A DNA stretch of 6,083 bases from ARS1285 sp039796495 (GCA_039796495.1 JBDKJQ010000042.1:1-6083), one strand, 5' to 3'. Shown: positions 1-5,164, numbered from the stretch's first letter. Program-made: numbers and translations. Notes: a model not told the origin generated them from the letters alone.

Positions 1-2
1 TG

Positions 3-101
3 ATGGATAACCTGCTTGAATGGATTCTTGTTATTATTTTTTTCCTTGTTCTGCTTATCGGTCTGTATTTTTTACTGACGCGCGCAGGGAGGATCGGATG
101 A
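3..101 (+). CDS. Small single-helix membrane peptide (32 aa), or C-terminal end of a gene entering from the left
   Basis: The frame reads a short acidic N-terminus (MDNLLEW), about 20 strongly hydrophobic residues (residues 8-25), then a basic tail (TRAGRIG). This is what a one-helix membrane peptide looks like. The first bases of the window are TGATG, so a preceding gene could end with TGA at 1-3, overlapping this ATG; that would make it a complete small gene in a tightly packed operon. Its stop TGA overlaps the ATG of the next gene (ATGA at 98-101), and the GGGAGGA at 87-93 inside it serves as that gene's ribosome binding site. Because only two bases precede the ATG, it could also be the tail of a longer protein. 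I recognise no family, so no function is assigned. Confidence 0.5.
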   Translation: MDNLLEWILVIIFFLVLLIGLYFLLTRAGRIG

Positions 102-1087
102 AACGAACAAAAGAAGGAAAACAGGGAGAAGTTTTGACCAGCAAAATCGTTATTGTTATTCTTGCTATTTTTGGATTTTTAGTTATATTATATTTTATCC
201 TGTCCGGCACTTATACTCAGGACATTGACCGACAAACGTGTCATCAATCTGTTATTTATCGGAGCAGTGTTAAAATCGGACCGGTTGATTCAAGCAAAGC
301 AATTCCCCTCAACTGCGAGACTGAAAAAATTTGTTTTAGTTTATCGGGAGAAGACTGCACTGAATTAAGCGATGCTGCAGGAAATCCGGTGAGGAAAATA
401 AGACTGAGCAGTGATGCAGGGAAGGCGAAGGAAGAAATTCTTGATGAAATTGCAGAGGAGTTAAAAAACTGCCAGTGGATGCTGGGAGAGGGACAACTTG
501 ATTTTATGCCAAAGGATTTGCTACAAAAAAAATACGGTCTTATCTGTACGCGATTTGTTTTTGATGATGCTGCAAAAGAGCAGATTGATAATATTCCTAT
601 CAGCGATGTGTTCCGCCACCTTGAACAAAAAAAGATGAATGACGGAAAAAATTATCTTGAATATTTGTACCCGGGATTTACTGATTATCGAGATTCAATT
701 GCCATTCACCAATTTTTACAGAGTGAAGATGGTTCTCTCAAACCTGTTGATCCGAAGAATTTTGGGATTGACATTGAGTTTGAACGGGGTTATGCAATTA
801 TTGCTGTCATGGGAGAGTCAAGCACCTGGCAGACGTGGGCGAAAGCAATCGGTGCTGCCGCAGTCTTGCCGGCGGCAATCGGCGTTGTCGCCTATTTGGG
901 CGTGCCTGTCGGTATTATTCTTATCACCAGTGGCGGAACGATTAGCGCTACGTCGTTTGTTGCGGGAAGTTACGCCTTTGTCTATACGTATCCAGACAAA
1001 TACTCGTATGTTCCGCCGACAATTTATCCGTTTGATCCGCAGGAATTGAAGAAAAAAGAAATTTTCAGTTTTGAGATTGCGCCGTAA
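98..1087 (+). CDS. Membrane-anchored six-cysteine protein with C-terminal membrane hairpin, unknown function (329 aa)
   Basis: The start at 98 is preferred because GGGAGGA sits five bases upstream and the ATG overlaps the preceding stop (ATGA). The in-frame codon at 20 would add 26 residues read through the upstream peptide gene. Visible parts: a basic leader (residues 1-16, ending KQG-EVLTSK); a membrane helix at about 17-36; a soluble region with cysteines at 48, 73, 79, 87, 125 and 150; two further hydrophobic stretches at about 251-275 and 278-297 rich in Gly and Ala; and a tail containing SYVPPTIYPFDP (about 303-314) and ending SFEIAP. The leader resembles a prepilin signal, but -2 is Gln rather than Lys/Arg, so it does not fit the strict class III rule. 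Six cysteines suggest disulfides in an exported domain. I believe similar proteins occur in Woesearchaeota genomes but cannot name a family. Codon use matches the neighbours. Confidence 0.85.
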   Translation: MKRTKEGKQGEVLTSKIVIVILAIFGFLVILYFILSGTYTQDIDRQTCHQSVIYRSSVKIGPVDSSKAIPLNCETEKICFSLSGEDCTELSDAAGNPVRKIRLSSDAGKAKEEILDEIAEELKNCQWMLGEGQLDFMPKDLLQKKYGLICTRFVFDDAAKEQIDNIPISDVFRHLEQKKMNDGKNYLEYLYPGFTDYRDSIAIHQFLQSEDGSLKPVDPKNFGIDIEFERGYAIIAVMGESSTWQTWAKAIGAAAVLPAAIGVVAYLGVPVGIILITSGGTISATSFVAGSYAFVYTYPDKYSYVPPTIYPFDPQELKKKEIFSFEIAP

Positions 1088-1108
1088 ATAATCTGCCTAC
1101 AATGATTC

Positions 1109-1116
1109 ATATAAAA
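1109..1116 (+). promoter_or_regulatory. Candidate TATA box for the 97-aa membrane protein gene
   Basis: ATATAAAA followed by more A residues lies 22 bp after the preceding stop codon. An archaeal transcript would start about 25 bp downstream, near 1138, giving a leader of roughly 45 bases before the ATG at 1182. A weaker alternative is the CTTATACT at 1154-1161, which would give an almost leaderless message starting at 1182. The sequence does not decide between them. Confidence 0.4.
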
Positions 1117-1181
1117 AAAGTAAATTGGTTTTTGGAATTTCTCCGGTGGAGTTCACTTATACTGGCAGTTCTTTTTTTGTT

Positions 1182-1475
1182 ATGACTCGCGCGAAAATTA
1201 GGATGGATTTGAAATACTTTGTTATAGCTTTGCTGAAAATAGCTTTTTTAGTGTTTGTCTTTTATATTGCATACCAGATTTTATTGGCGATTATAGGAGG
1301 GACGTGGGAAACAGAAAATATTCTCATTGCAGGAATGGGAATTATTTTAGGCGGCATGTTTGATATTGTAGGATTTCTTATCAATCAGGGAAACAGCCTT
1401 GGAATATTACACGAAAGAACGAGGCATATGAATGATCGGTTATATAATCTTGAAAGAAATTTTAATGGCTTATAA
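1182..1475 (+). CDS. Two-helix membrane protein with charged C-terminal segment, unknown function (97 aa)
   Basis: The protein has a short basic start (MTRAKIR), two hydrophobic segments (about residues 11-37 and 46-67) joined by a short GGTWETEN loop, and a polar tail (about 70-97) rich in Arg, Glu and Asn that could form an amphipathic helix (HERTRHMNDRLYNLERN). With the positive N-terminus inside, both ends would face the cytoplasm. The start is uncertain. ATG 1182 overlaps the stop of a 27-codon frame beginning at 1102; ATG 1203 would remove seven residues; a TTG at 1125 would add 19 residues with no helix or leader character. None has a clear Shine-Dalgarno site. It is separated from the gene before by about 95 bp and from the next operon by its own TATA box, so it is probably a single-gene unit. 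I do not recognise the family. Confidence 0.7.
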   Translation: MTRAKIRMDLKYFVIALLKIAFLVFVFYIAYQILLAIIGGTWETENILIAGMGIILGGMFDIVGFLINQGNSLGILHERTRHMNDRLYNLERNFNGL

Positions 1476-1482
1476 TCGTTGC

Positions 1483-1492
1483 ATATATAAAA
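1483..1492 (+). promoter_or_regulatory. TATA box of the four-gene pilin-like operon
   Basis: ATATATAAAA is a good archaeal TATA element just after the previous gene's stop. Transcription is predicted about 25 bp downstream, near 1513, which leaves a leader of about 11 bases, just long enough to hold the GAGAGGA at 1514-1520. Spacing of TATA box, ribosome site and ATG 1524 is mutually consistent. Confidence 0.65.
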
Positions 1493-1523
1493 CACAAAAG
1501 TCTATCATACAAAGAGAGGAAGC

Positions 1524-1958
1524 ATGAAAAAAAAAGGTGAGGCATTTTTGGAATATAACCTTGTGTTCATGATCCTTGTTGTTATCTTTTTGGTTTTTGG
1601 TGTTCTTCTGATTGTTCGATATGAAAGTTATACTGCTTTCTACGAGCAGGTATATGCCAAGCAACTTGCGCTCGTGATTGATAAGGCAGAACCGGGAATG
1701 ACCATGGAAATTGACATCACTCCGCTCATGAATTCAGCGACGAAAAACCGCTTTAGCGGCACGGTAGTGAACATTGATAATAATGAACACACGGTTAGTG
1801 TTTATCTGGTTGAAGGAACCGGCTACAGTCATCAGTATTTTAATGATGTTGCCATTGAATGGAATATCAAACAAGAGGAACGCGGGTTGACACTCGTGTT
1901 GCATTTTTATGAAGCGAATGACAGCGATCCTACTGAACGCAACGAGGTGAATGCATGA
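1524..1958 (+). CDS. Pilin-like single-helix exported protein, first gene of the operon (144 aa)
   Basis: GAGAGGA at 1514-1520 fixes the ATG start. The leader MKKKG followed by EAFLEY fits the archaeal class III signal: Lys at -2, Gly at -1, Glu at +1, Ala at +2. There is a Glu at +5, as in bacterial type IV prepilins. A hydrophobic helix covers about residues 12-31. The remaining ~110 residues have no cysteine and alternate short hydrophobic and polar runs (for example TVSVYLVEG, LTLVLHFYE), suggesting a beta-rich domain outside the membrane; the C-terminus is acidic and polar. If processed by a prepilin peptidase it would be a small minor pilin. If not, it is an anchored surface protein. 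Its stop overlaps the next start (ATGA at 1955). Function is inferred only from architecture and neighbours. Confidence 0.85.
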   Translation: MKKKGEAFLEYNLVFMILVVIFLVFGVLLIVRYESYTAFYEQVYAKQLALVIDKAEPGMTMEIDITPLMNSATKNRFSGTVVNIDNNEHTVSVYLVEGTGYSHQYFNDVAIEWNIKQEERGLTLVLHFYEANDSDPTERNEVNA

Positions 1959-2401
1959 GCATGAATAAGAAAGGATTTCCGCTTGAAGACGCCGGCATGT
2001 TTTTTTTATGCTTTTTAATCATTATTGTCCCCCTTGTTATCGGTATCAGTATCTTTTTTATCTATCAGGCAGATGTTCGAGGTGTTGAAGCGCAGCTATT
2101 GGGGGAAAAAGTGCTCGGTGCGCTTATTGATGAAAATGGATTGCGTCCTATTGTTCTGAGTGATACTTTTAACCTGCTGAAAGAAGCACATTTAGATTCT
2201 GCGGTTATTTCAGGAGGAAACTTTTTTGTCATGGCCGAAATATATGAAGAAGATGACCTGCTTAAGCGCTACAAAGAGGGAACGCGCGATTTTGAGGTGT
2301 ACTGTGAACTGAAAGGAGAGAAATTGCCTGCATGCTTTCGAAAAGAAATTTTTATTGATGTCTACAAAATAAATATACTGACTGCATCAAACCAACGATG
2401 A
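1955..2401 (+). CDS. Pilin-like single-helix exported protein, second gene (148 aa)
   Basis: GAGGTGA at 1944-1950, a near-complete match to the archaeal anti-Shine-Dalgarno, lies inside the end of the upstream gene. It could serve either ATG 1955 (4-base spacing, ATGA overlap) or ATG 1961 (10-base spacing, two residues shorter). The leader reads MNKKG then FPLED: Lys-Gly before Phe, as in bacterial GFTLxE prepilins, with acidic residues at +4 and +5. Pro at +2 breaks the strict archaeal rule. A hydrophobic helix spans about residues 14-36. The external domain of ~110 residues has two cysteines, C117 and C127, near the C-terminus, likely able to form a small disulfide loop (CELKGEKLPAC). The stop overlaps the next ATG. 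A minor pilin or pseudopilin role is inferred from leader and operon. Confidence 0.85.
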   Translation: MSMNKKGFPLEDAGMFFLCFLIIIVPLVIGISIFFIYQADVRGVEAQLLGEKVLGALIDENGLRPIVLSDTFNLLKEAHLDSAVISGGNFFVMAEIYEEDDLLKRYKEGTRDFEVYCELKGEKLPACFRKEIFIDVYKINILTASNQR

Positions 2402-3042
2402 AATTCAACAAAAAATCTTTTACACTTGCGACCTGGATGGTTGCGTTTTTATTTATCGTATTTGTTATGCTAGCCTATCTCTTTTTTGTTTTGGTTAACT
2501 ATAGCGGGCAGACTTTTTTTGGAAGAAATACAGAATTGATTGTTGAGGAAAGCGCAAGTTCTTTTGATCATCGGCTCTTTTTACTTTTTTTAAACAAGGA
2601 TATCGGAGAGACGACGATTCTTGGAGGGATCAAGCATTTTATTGATCCGTTCTTTGAAATAAAGAATGATAAAGGAGAATCTTTCATTGCTCTTTTTGGG
2701 ATTGGTGCTTTGGAGCGTGTCGGATCTGAGTTACGAAACGATATGTATGCGAAAGGATTTGACGACGGCGATTGGCAGGCATTTATCGCCGCCCAGAAGA
2801 TTGTTTCGGAAAGCGAACTTATTCGCAGCATTGTTGAAACGCTGAATAAGGAATGTGACCGGTATCTACTGAAGATTCCCTTTGGAACCATTACTGAAGG
2901 TGGATTAAAAAATATTGATGCGAGTGTCTTTGAAGACAGCGAGAGCAAGCGGCTCTTGTATACCCCGACGATACAATATACGACCTATTATCGAGGGGAA
3001 GTTATTGAAATTAAATTCAGAAAATCAATTGATTGCACATGA
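2398..3042 (+). CDS. Pilin-like single-helix exported protein, third and largest gene of the operon (214 aa)
   Basis: The ATG overlaps the upstream stop (ATGA at 2398-2401), and no Shine-Dalgarno site is visible before it, so translation probably depends on coupling to the previous gene. The N-terminus MKFNKKS-FTLATW looks strikingly like a type IV prepilin KKG-FTLIE site, but -1 is Ser instead of Gly or Ala and no Glu follows at +5. A hydrophobic helix runs from about residue 12 to 33. The external domain is about 180 residues. It contains two cysteines, C153 in NKECDRYL and C213 second from the end, which could close the domain by a disulfide. In bacterial secretion systems one minor pseudopilin (GspK) is larger than the others; the size parallel is noted, but I see no sequence relation. 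Family not recognised. Confidence 0.85.
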   Translation: MKFNKKSFTLATWMVAFLFIVFVMLAYLFFVLVNYSGQTFFGRNTELIVEESASSFDHRLFLLFLNKDIGETTILGGIKHFIDPFFEIKNDKGESFIALFGIGALERVGSELRNDMYAKGFDDGDWQAFIAAQKIVSESELIRSIVETLNKECDRYLLKIPFGTITEGGLKNIDASVFEDSESKRLLYTPTIQYTTYYRGEVIEIKFRKSIDCT

Positions 3043-3515
3043 TACCTTTTCAAAAAAAGAACTGGAACAGAAAAGCGGTGTCATTCTCCATACTTTTGCT
3101 TGTGTTTACTGCGGTTGCATTGGCTGGGTTAAGTTTATATTATTTTCATTCATTGAACGATGAGATACACGAAAATATTTCGCTGTATAATGACGTGAAT
3201 AGCGTGATTATCCTCAAACAAGAACTTGATTCTTATCTGAATGAAATTTTTGCTGAGGCAGTGGCCGGATTTACACCGGAGCAGGGAGCTAGCGTTTTTG
3301 TAGAGCGCTTTAAAAAATCATTGCATACGTATCAGAACAAGCAGGGATATTATCCTGTTGTTGAACTGGCGCAACTGGAGGGGCTTGAAGAGAGGGCGGT
3401 TGAAATCAGTGAAGACAGACTTTTGTTGCATGTCTCTGCATTGCTTGAGGAAAAGACAAGCGAGATGAGTGTGCGTTATTCGTATGAAAAAACATTTGAA
3501 AAGATTTTTAAATAG
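3039..3515 (+). CDS. Pilin-like single-helix exported protein, last gene of the operon (158 aa)
   Basis: The ATG at 3039 overlaps the previous stop (ATGA at 3039-3042), the third such junction in the operon; an in-frame TTG at 3033 would add only two residues and is less likely. The leader is longer than in the other three (13 residues, basic) and ends RKA before VSFSI, which fits the class III rule (Lys -2, Ala -1, Val +1, Ser +2). A helix spans about 14-36. The rest is helical in character, with heptad-like leucines and alternating charges (about residues 40-75 and 106-145), and has no cysteine. There are seven aromatic Tyr residues, two of them in the KQGYYPV segment. A hairpin terminator follows within 25 bases, so this is the end of the transcription unit. 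Confidence 0.85.
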   Translation: MIPFQKKNWNRKAVSFSILLLVFTAVALAGLSLYYFHSLNDEIHENISLYNDVNSVIILKQELDSYLNEIFAEAVAGFTPEQGASVFVERFKKSLHTYQNKQGYYPVVELAQLEGLEERAVEISEDRLLLHVSALLEEKTSEMSVRYSYEKTFEKIFK

Positions 3516-3537
3516 CCACGTGTTAAGTAGAACATGA

Positions 3538-3559
3538 AAAAACGCTTTGGAGCGTTTTT
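3538..3559 (+). terminator. Hairpin with T-run ending the four-gene operon
   Basis: Nine-base-pair stem AAAAACGCT / AGCGTTTTT with a TTGG loop, the right arm ending in five T. It begins 22 bases after the stop codon at 3515. This is the strongest intrinsic-terminator-like structure in the window. Archaea often terminate on T-runs alone, so the stem could add mRNA 3'-end stability. Confidence 0.65.
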
Positions 3560-3562
3560 AAT

Positions 3563-3581
3563 TTCCCAAAACGTTTGGGAA
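3563..3581. repeat. Perfect 19-bp dyad between operon end and six-Cys gene
   Basis: TTCCCAAA at 3563-3570 and TTTGGGAA at 3574-3581 are perfect inverted copies around ACG. No T-run follows, so it is less likely to be a second terminator. It lies in the short space between the terminator and the ribosome site of the next gene. It could be an operator for a dimeric repressor or a hairpin in the 5' leader. Confidence 0.55.
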
Positions 3582-3599
3582 TGTAGGGAGTTTTGAAAA

Positions 3600-4043
3600 A
3601 TGAAAAGGAAGGTGAAGCAATTGAACAAGCGCGGCGCTGAGATGACTATTGGAACTATTGTCATTATTATTCTTGCTATTGTGGTGCTTGTGGTGCTTGT
3701 GTATGGATTTACCGTCGGATGGGGAGATTTATTCAGCAAATTAACTGGCTTGGGCGGAGGGCAGGTAAATGTACAGACAATTGTACAAAGCTGCCAGATT
3801 GCATGCTCGACACAAGCATATTTTGATTATTGCGAGAAGACAAGAAATATTGTTTTTGAAGAAGGAAAAGATTCTGTTCAGGAAACATGTTTTGGTCTTG
3901 AAAATAGCAGAGGCGGCTTTAATTTTGGATTGGCACACTGTGACAAAGTACAATGTGATGTGAATCCTCAAAGACAGGTTCAGCAACCAGCAGTAAATCC
4001 TGCAGCGAATCCTACTCCTGTCGCACCCGCTGGTGTAAGTTAA
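3600..4043 (+). CDS. Six-cysteine pilin-like membrane protein with Pro/Ala/Asn-rich tail (147 aa)
   Basis: Order of parts: basic leader ending NKRGAEMTIG; a very hydrophobic Ile/Val/Leu helix (about 17-37); a GWGDLFSKLTG linker; a glycine run; a domain with six cysteines (65, 69, 78, 97, 114, 119), likely three disulfides; and a low-complexity tail from about 124 (QQPAVNPAANPTP). The helix followed by GWG..LF and Cys-rich domain is a style I recall from many Woesearchaeota proteins, but no function is known to me. ATG 3600 has AGGGAG nine bases upstream. An in-frame TTG at 3621 has a better site (GGAAGGTGAA at 3607-3616) and would give the compact start MNKRGAEM, so the true start may be 3621. 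RG-AE nearly fits the class III rule, but Glu at +2 does not. It stands alone between a terminator and a T-run, which would allow expression at a different level from the operon before it. Confidence 0.85.
   Translation: MKRKVKQLNKRGAEMTIGTIVIIILAIVVLVVLVYGFTVGWGDLFSKLTGLGGGQVNVQTIVQSCQIACSTQAYFDYCEKTRNIVFEEGKDSVQETCFGLENSRGGFNFGLAHCDKVQCDVNPQRQVQQPAVNPAANPTPVAPAGVS
3607..3616 (+). promoter_or_regulatory. Strong internal Shine-Dalgarno pointing to a TTG start at 3621
   Basis: GGAAGGTGAA is close to AGGAGGTGAT, the complement of the archaeal 16S 3' end, and ends four bases before an in-frame TTG at 3621. Translation from there would remove MKRKVKQ and give a leader of usual prepilin length. 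Confidence 0.45.
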
Positions 4044-4054
4044 TTTTTTATTTT
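4044..4054 (+). terminator. T-rich terminator after the six-Cys gene
   Basis: TTTTTTATTTT follows directly on the TAA stop. There is no strong hairpin, but U-rich stretches alone are enough for many archaeal terminators. Confidence 0.45.
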
Positions 4055-4061
4055 CACAACA

Positions 4062-4068
4062 TTTAAAA
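4062..4068 (+). promoter_or_regulatory. Candidate TATA box for the small basic protein gene
   Basis: TTTAAAA would place the transcript start near 4091, about 20 bases before ATG 4110. No Shine-Dalgarno site is visible in that leader (ATATTACCTACT directly precedes the ATG). Tentative. Confidence 0.3.
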
Positions 4069-4109
4069 CATTCGTTTGGTTCTATCATTGATAATAGATA
4101 TTACCTACT

Positions 4110-4250
4110 ATGGACTACGATACACCTCAACGAAGAAAAACGAAAACTGATAAACGGGCGAAAGCTCGCTATAATCGCTATAAAAAAGGCGGGGGAAAAT
4201 CAACGAGAAGCAGTAAGCAGGAGCATGACCGGCAGTTTATTTTTAAATAA
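4110..4250 (+). CDS. Small, highly basic protein (46 aa), possibly nucleic-acid binding
   Basis: The frame gives 46 residues, of which 18 are Lys or Arg, with runs such as QRRKTKTDKRAKARYNRYKK (residues 7-26) and a GGGKSTRSSK segment. There is no hydrophobic core, so it is probably unfolded or folds only on a nucleic acid partner. No in-frame stop interrupts, the composition is unlike random frames of this AT-rich DNA, and it fills the only gap between two well-supported genes. Both points support a real gene. It is separated from its neighbours by its own T-rich flanks. A role with DNA, RNA or the ribosome is a guess from charge alone. No family recognised. Confidence 0.55.
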   Translation: MDYDTPQRRKTKTDKRAKARYNRYKKGGGKSTRSSKQEHDRQFIFK

Positions 4251-4290
4251 ATTTTCTCTAACAGAACATTTTTAAATAAGTTTGAGCTGA

Positions 4291-4299
4291 TATATTAAA
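4291..4299 (+). promoter_or_regulatory. Candidate TATA box of the KaiC-like ATPase gene
   Basis: TATATTAAA would start transcription near 4320, leaving about 25 bases before ATG 4346 and including the GGGAG at 4337-4341. A second AT-rich element, AATATATTT at 4310-4318, is too close to the start to fit a message carrying that ribosome site. An upstream TTTTTAAATAA at 4269-4279 is a further option with a longer leader. Confidence 0.4.
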
Positions 4300-4345
4300 A
4301 TGGTGATGAAATATATTTTTTTGAACATGTATGTTCGGGAGAGAT

Positions 4346-5164
4346 ATGGCTTCTTCTAAACCCTCTTCGACGGGAAAGCGTTCAGCATCGGATGAGGCAC
4401 CTCGTTTTGATTTTGTTAAAACTATGATTCCCGGTTTTGACGATTTATTCACTGAGGGAATTCCTCGCGGCAGTTCTGTTCTTATTGAGGGCGGGCCCGG
4501 AAGCGGAAAGACCGTGTTTTGTCTGCATCTTGCAAAAAACTTTTGCATGAAAGGTAAAAAAGTTTTGTACATGAGTTTTGAGGAGCCGGAAGTGCGCTTA
4601 AAAATTCACATGCATAGTTTTGGTGCTGATCCTGAAGAATATGAAAAAAAGAAATTATTATACATTAAGCGATTTAATGCTCTTGATATTGCGCGCAGCG
4701 TTGAGGCGCTCTTGAGCGAGGCGAAGAAAGAATTGCTTGTTGAAGTGCAGCCGGTTTTGATTCCCAAAGATTTTCAGCCGGACTATATTCTTATTGATTC
4801 GCTTACCAGCATTGGAAGCGCTTTCAGCGGCGAGGAAAGCAGATTTCGTATCTATATGGAACAATTGTTTCGTTATCTGGAGGGACATGGCATCACCTCG
4901 TTTTTAATCCGGGAAACGTCTTCACCTTCTCATATTGGTTCAACTTTTTTTGAGAAGGGTGAGGCAGTTTCTTTTTTAAGCGATGGTATTATCAGTCTTT
5001 ATAATGTTTTTTATCGAGGAAAAGAACGAAAACGAGCTATTGAGATATTAAAGATGCGGGGAGCGGAGTTTAGCAGAAAAGTTGTTGAGGCGGAAATTGT
5101 TCATGGTAAGGGAATTGTTGTGTATCCCAATCGTATTTTAACCGGCGACTTTGTTTTGACATAA
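4346..5164 (+). CDS. KaiC-like RecA-superfamily ATPase, single domain (272 aa)
   Basis: ATG 4346 is preferred because GGGAG (4337-4341) lies four bases upstream; the earlier in-frame ATG 4331 would add MFGRD and has no ribosome site. After a Ser/Lys-rich tail (1-20) comes a complete KaiC/RadA-type ATPase core: TMIPGFDDLFTEGIPRGSS lead-in, Walker A GGPGSGKT (49-56), the paired glutamates of YMSFEE (79-80) at the KaiC catalytic position, FGAD (92-95), Walker B YILID followed by SLTS (147-154), a DGIISL strand (213-218) and KMRGAEFS (237-243) near the end. One domain of this length is usual for archaeal KaiC homologues, which lack circadian function and act in varied signalling or assembly roles; ArlH of the archaellum is a distant relative. 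All key nucleotide-binding residues look intact. ATPase activity is expected; the partner is unknown, and the nearby pilin-like genes are only a contextual hint. Confidence 0.92.
   Translation: MASSKPSSTGKRSASDEAPRFDFVKTMIPGFDDLFTEGIPRGSSVLIEGGPGSGKTVFCLHLAKNFCMKGKKVLYMSFEEPEVRLKIHMHSFGADPEEYEKKKLLYIKRFNALDIARSVEALLSEAKKELLVEVQPVLIPKDFQPDYILIDSLTSIGSAFSGEESRFRIYMEQLFRYLEGHGITSFLIRETSSPSHIGSTFFEKGEAVSFLSDGIISLYNVFYRGKERKRAIEILKMRGAEFSRKVVEAEIVHGKGIVVYPNRILTGDFVLT

Noticed and set aside
20..97. Upstream extension of the 329-aa protein from a codon at 20
   Set aside because: The 26 extra residues (Cys/Phe/Tyr-rich) are the shadow of the small membrane peptide frame. The good ribosome site and ATGA overlap support 98.
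639..1049. 136-codon plus-strand frame inside the first large gene
   Set aside because: Overlaps a well-supported gene in another frame, no ribosome site, and Arg/Ser/Leu-rich composition typical of a shadow frame.
1125..1181. TTG start at 1125 for the 97-aa membrane protein
   Set aside because: Adds 19 residues without leader or helix character and lacks a ribosome site. A predicted transcript start near 1138 would fall after it.
2568..2948. 126-codon minus-strand frame opposite the third pilin-like gene
   Set aside because: Ser/Pro/Lys-rich antisense shadow with no start signal, lying entirely within a coherent operon gene.
3534..3596. Possible 20-residue peptide starting at ATG 3534 in the intergenic space
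   Set aside because: The sequence is explained by the two hairpins, and there is no ribosome site before it.
3741..4088. 115-codon minus-strand frame with many cysteines opposite the six-Cys gene
   Set aside because: Antisense shadow. No promoter or ribosome site, and the plus-strand gene has clear helix and domain structure.
4239..4279. Direct repeat of ATTTTTAAATAA at 4239-4250 and 4268-4279, with a near copy at 3504-3514
   Set aside because: Two of the three are ends of genes coding IFK-stop in AT-rich DNA; likely coincidence, though the copy at 4268 might act as a TATA element.
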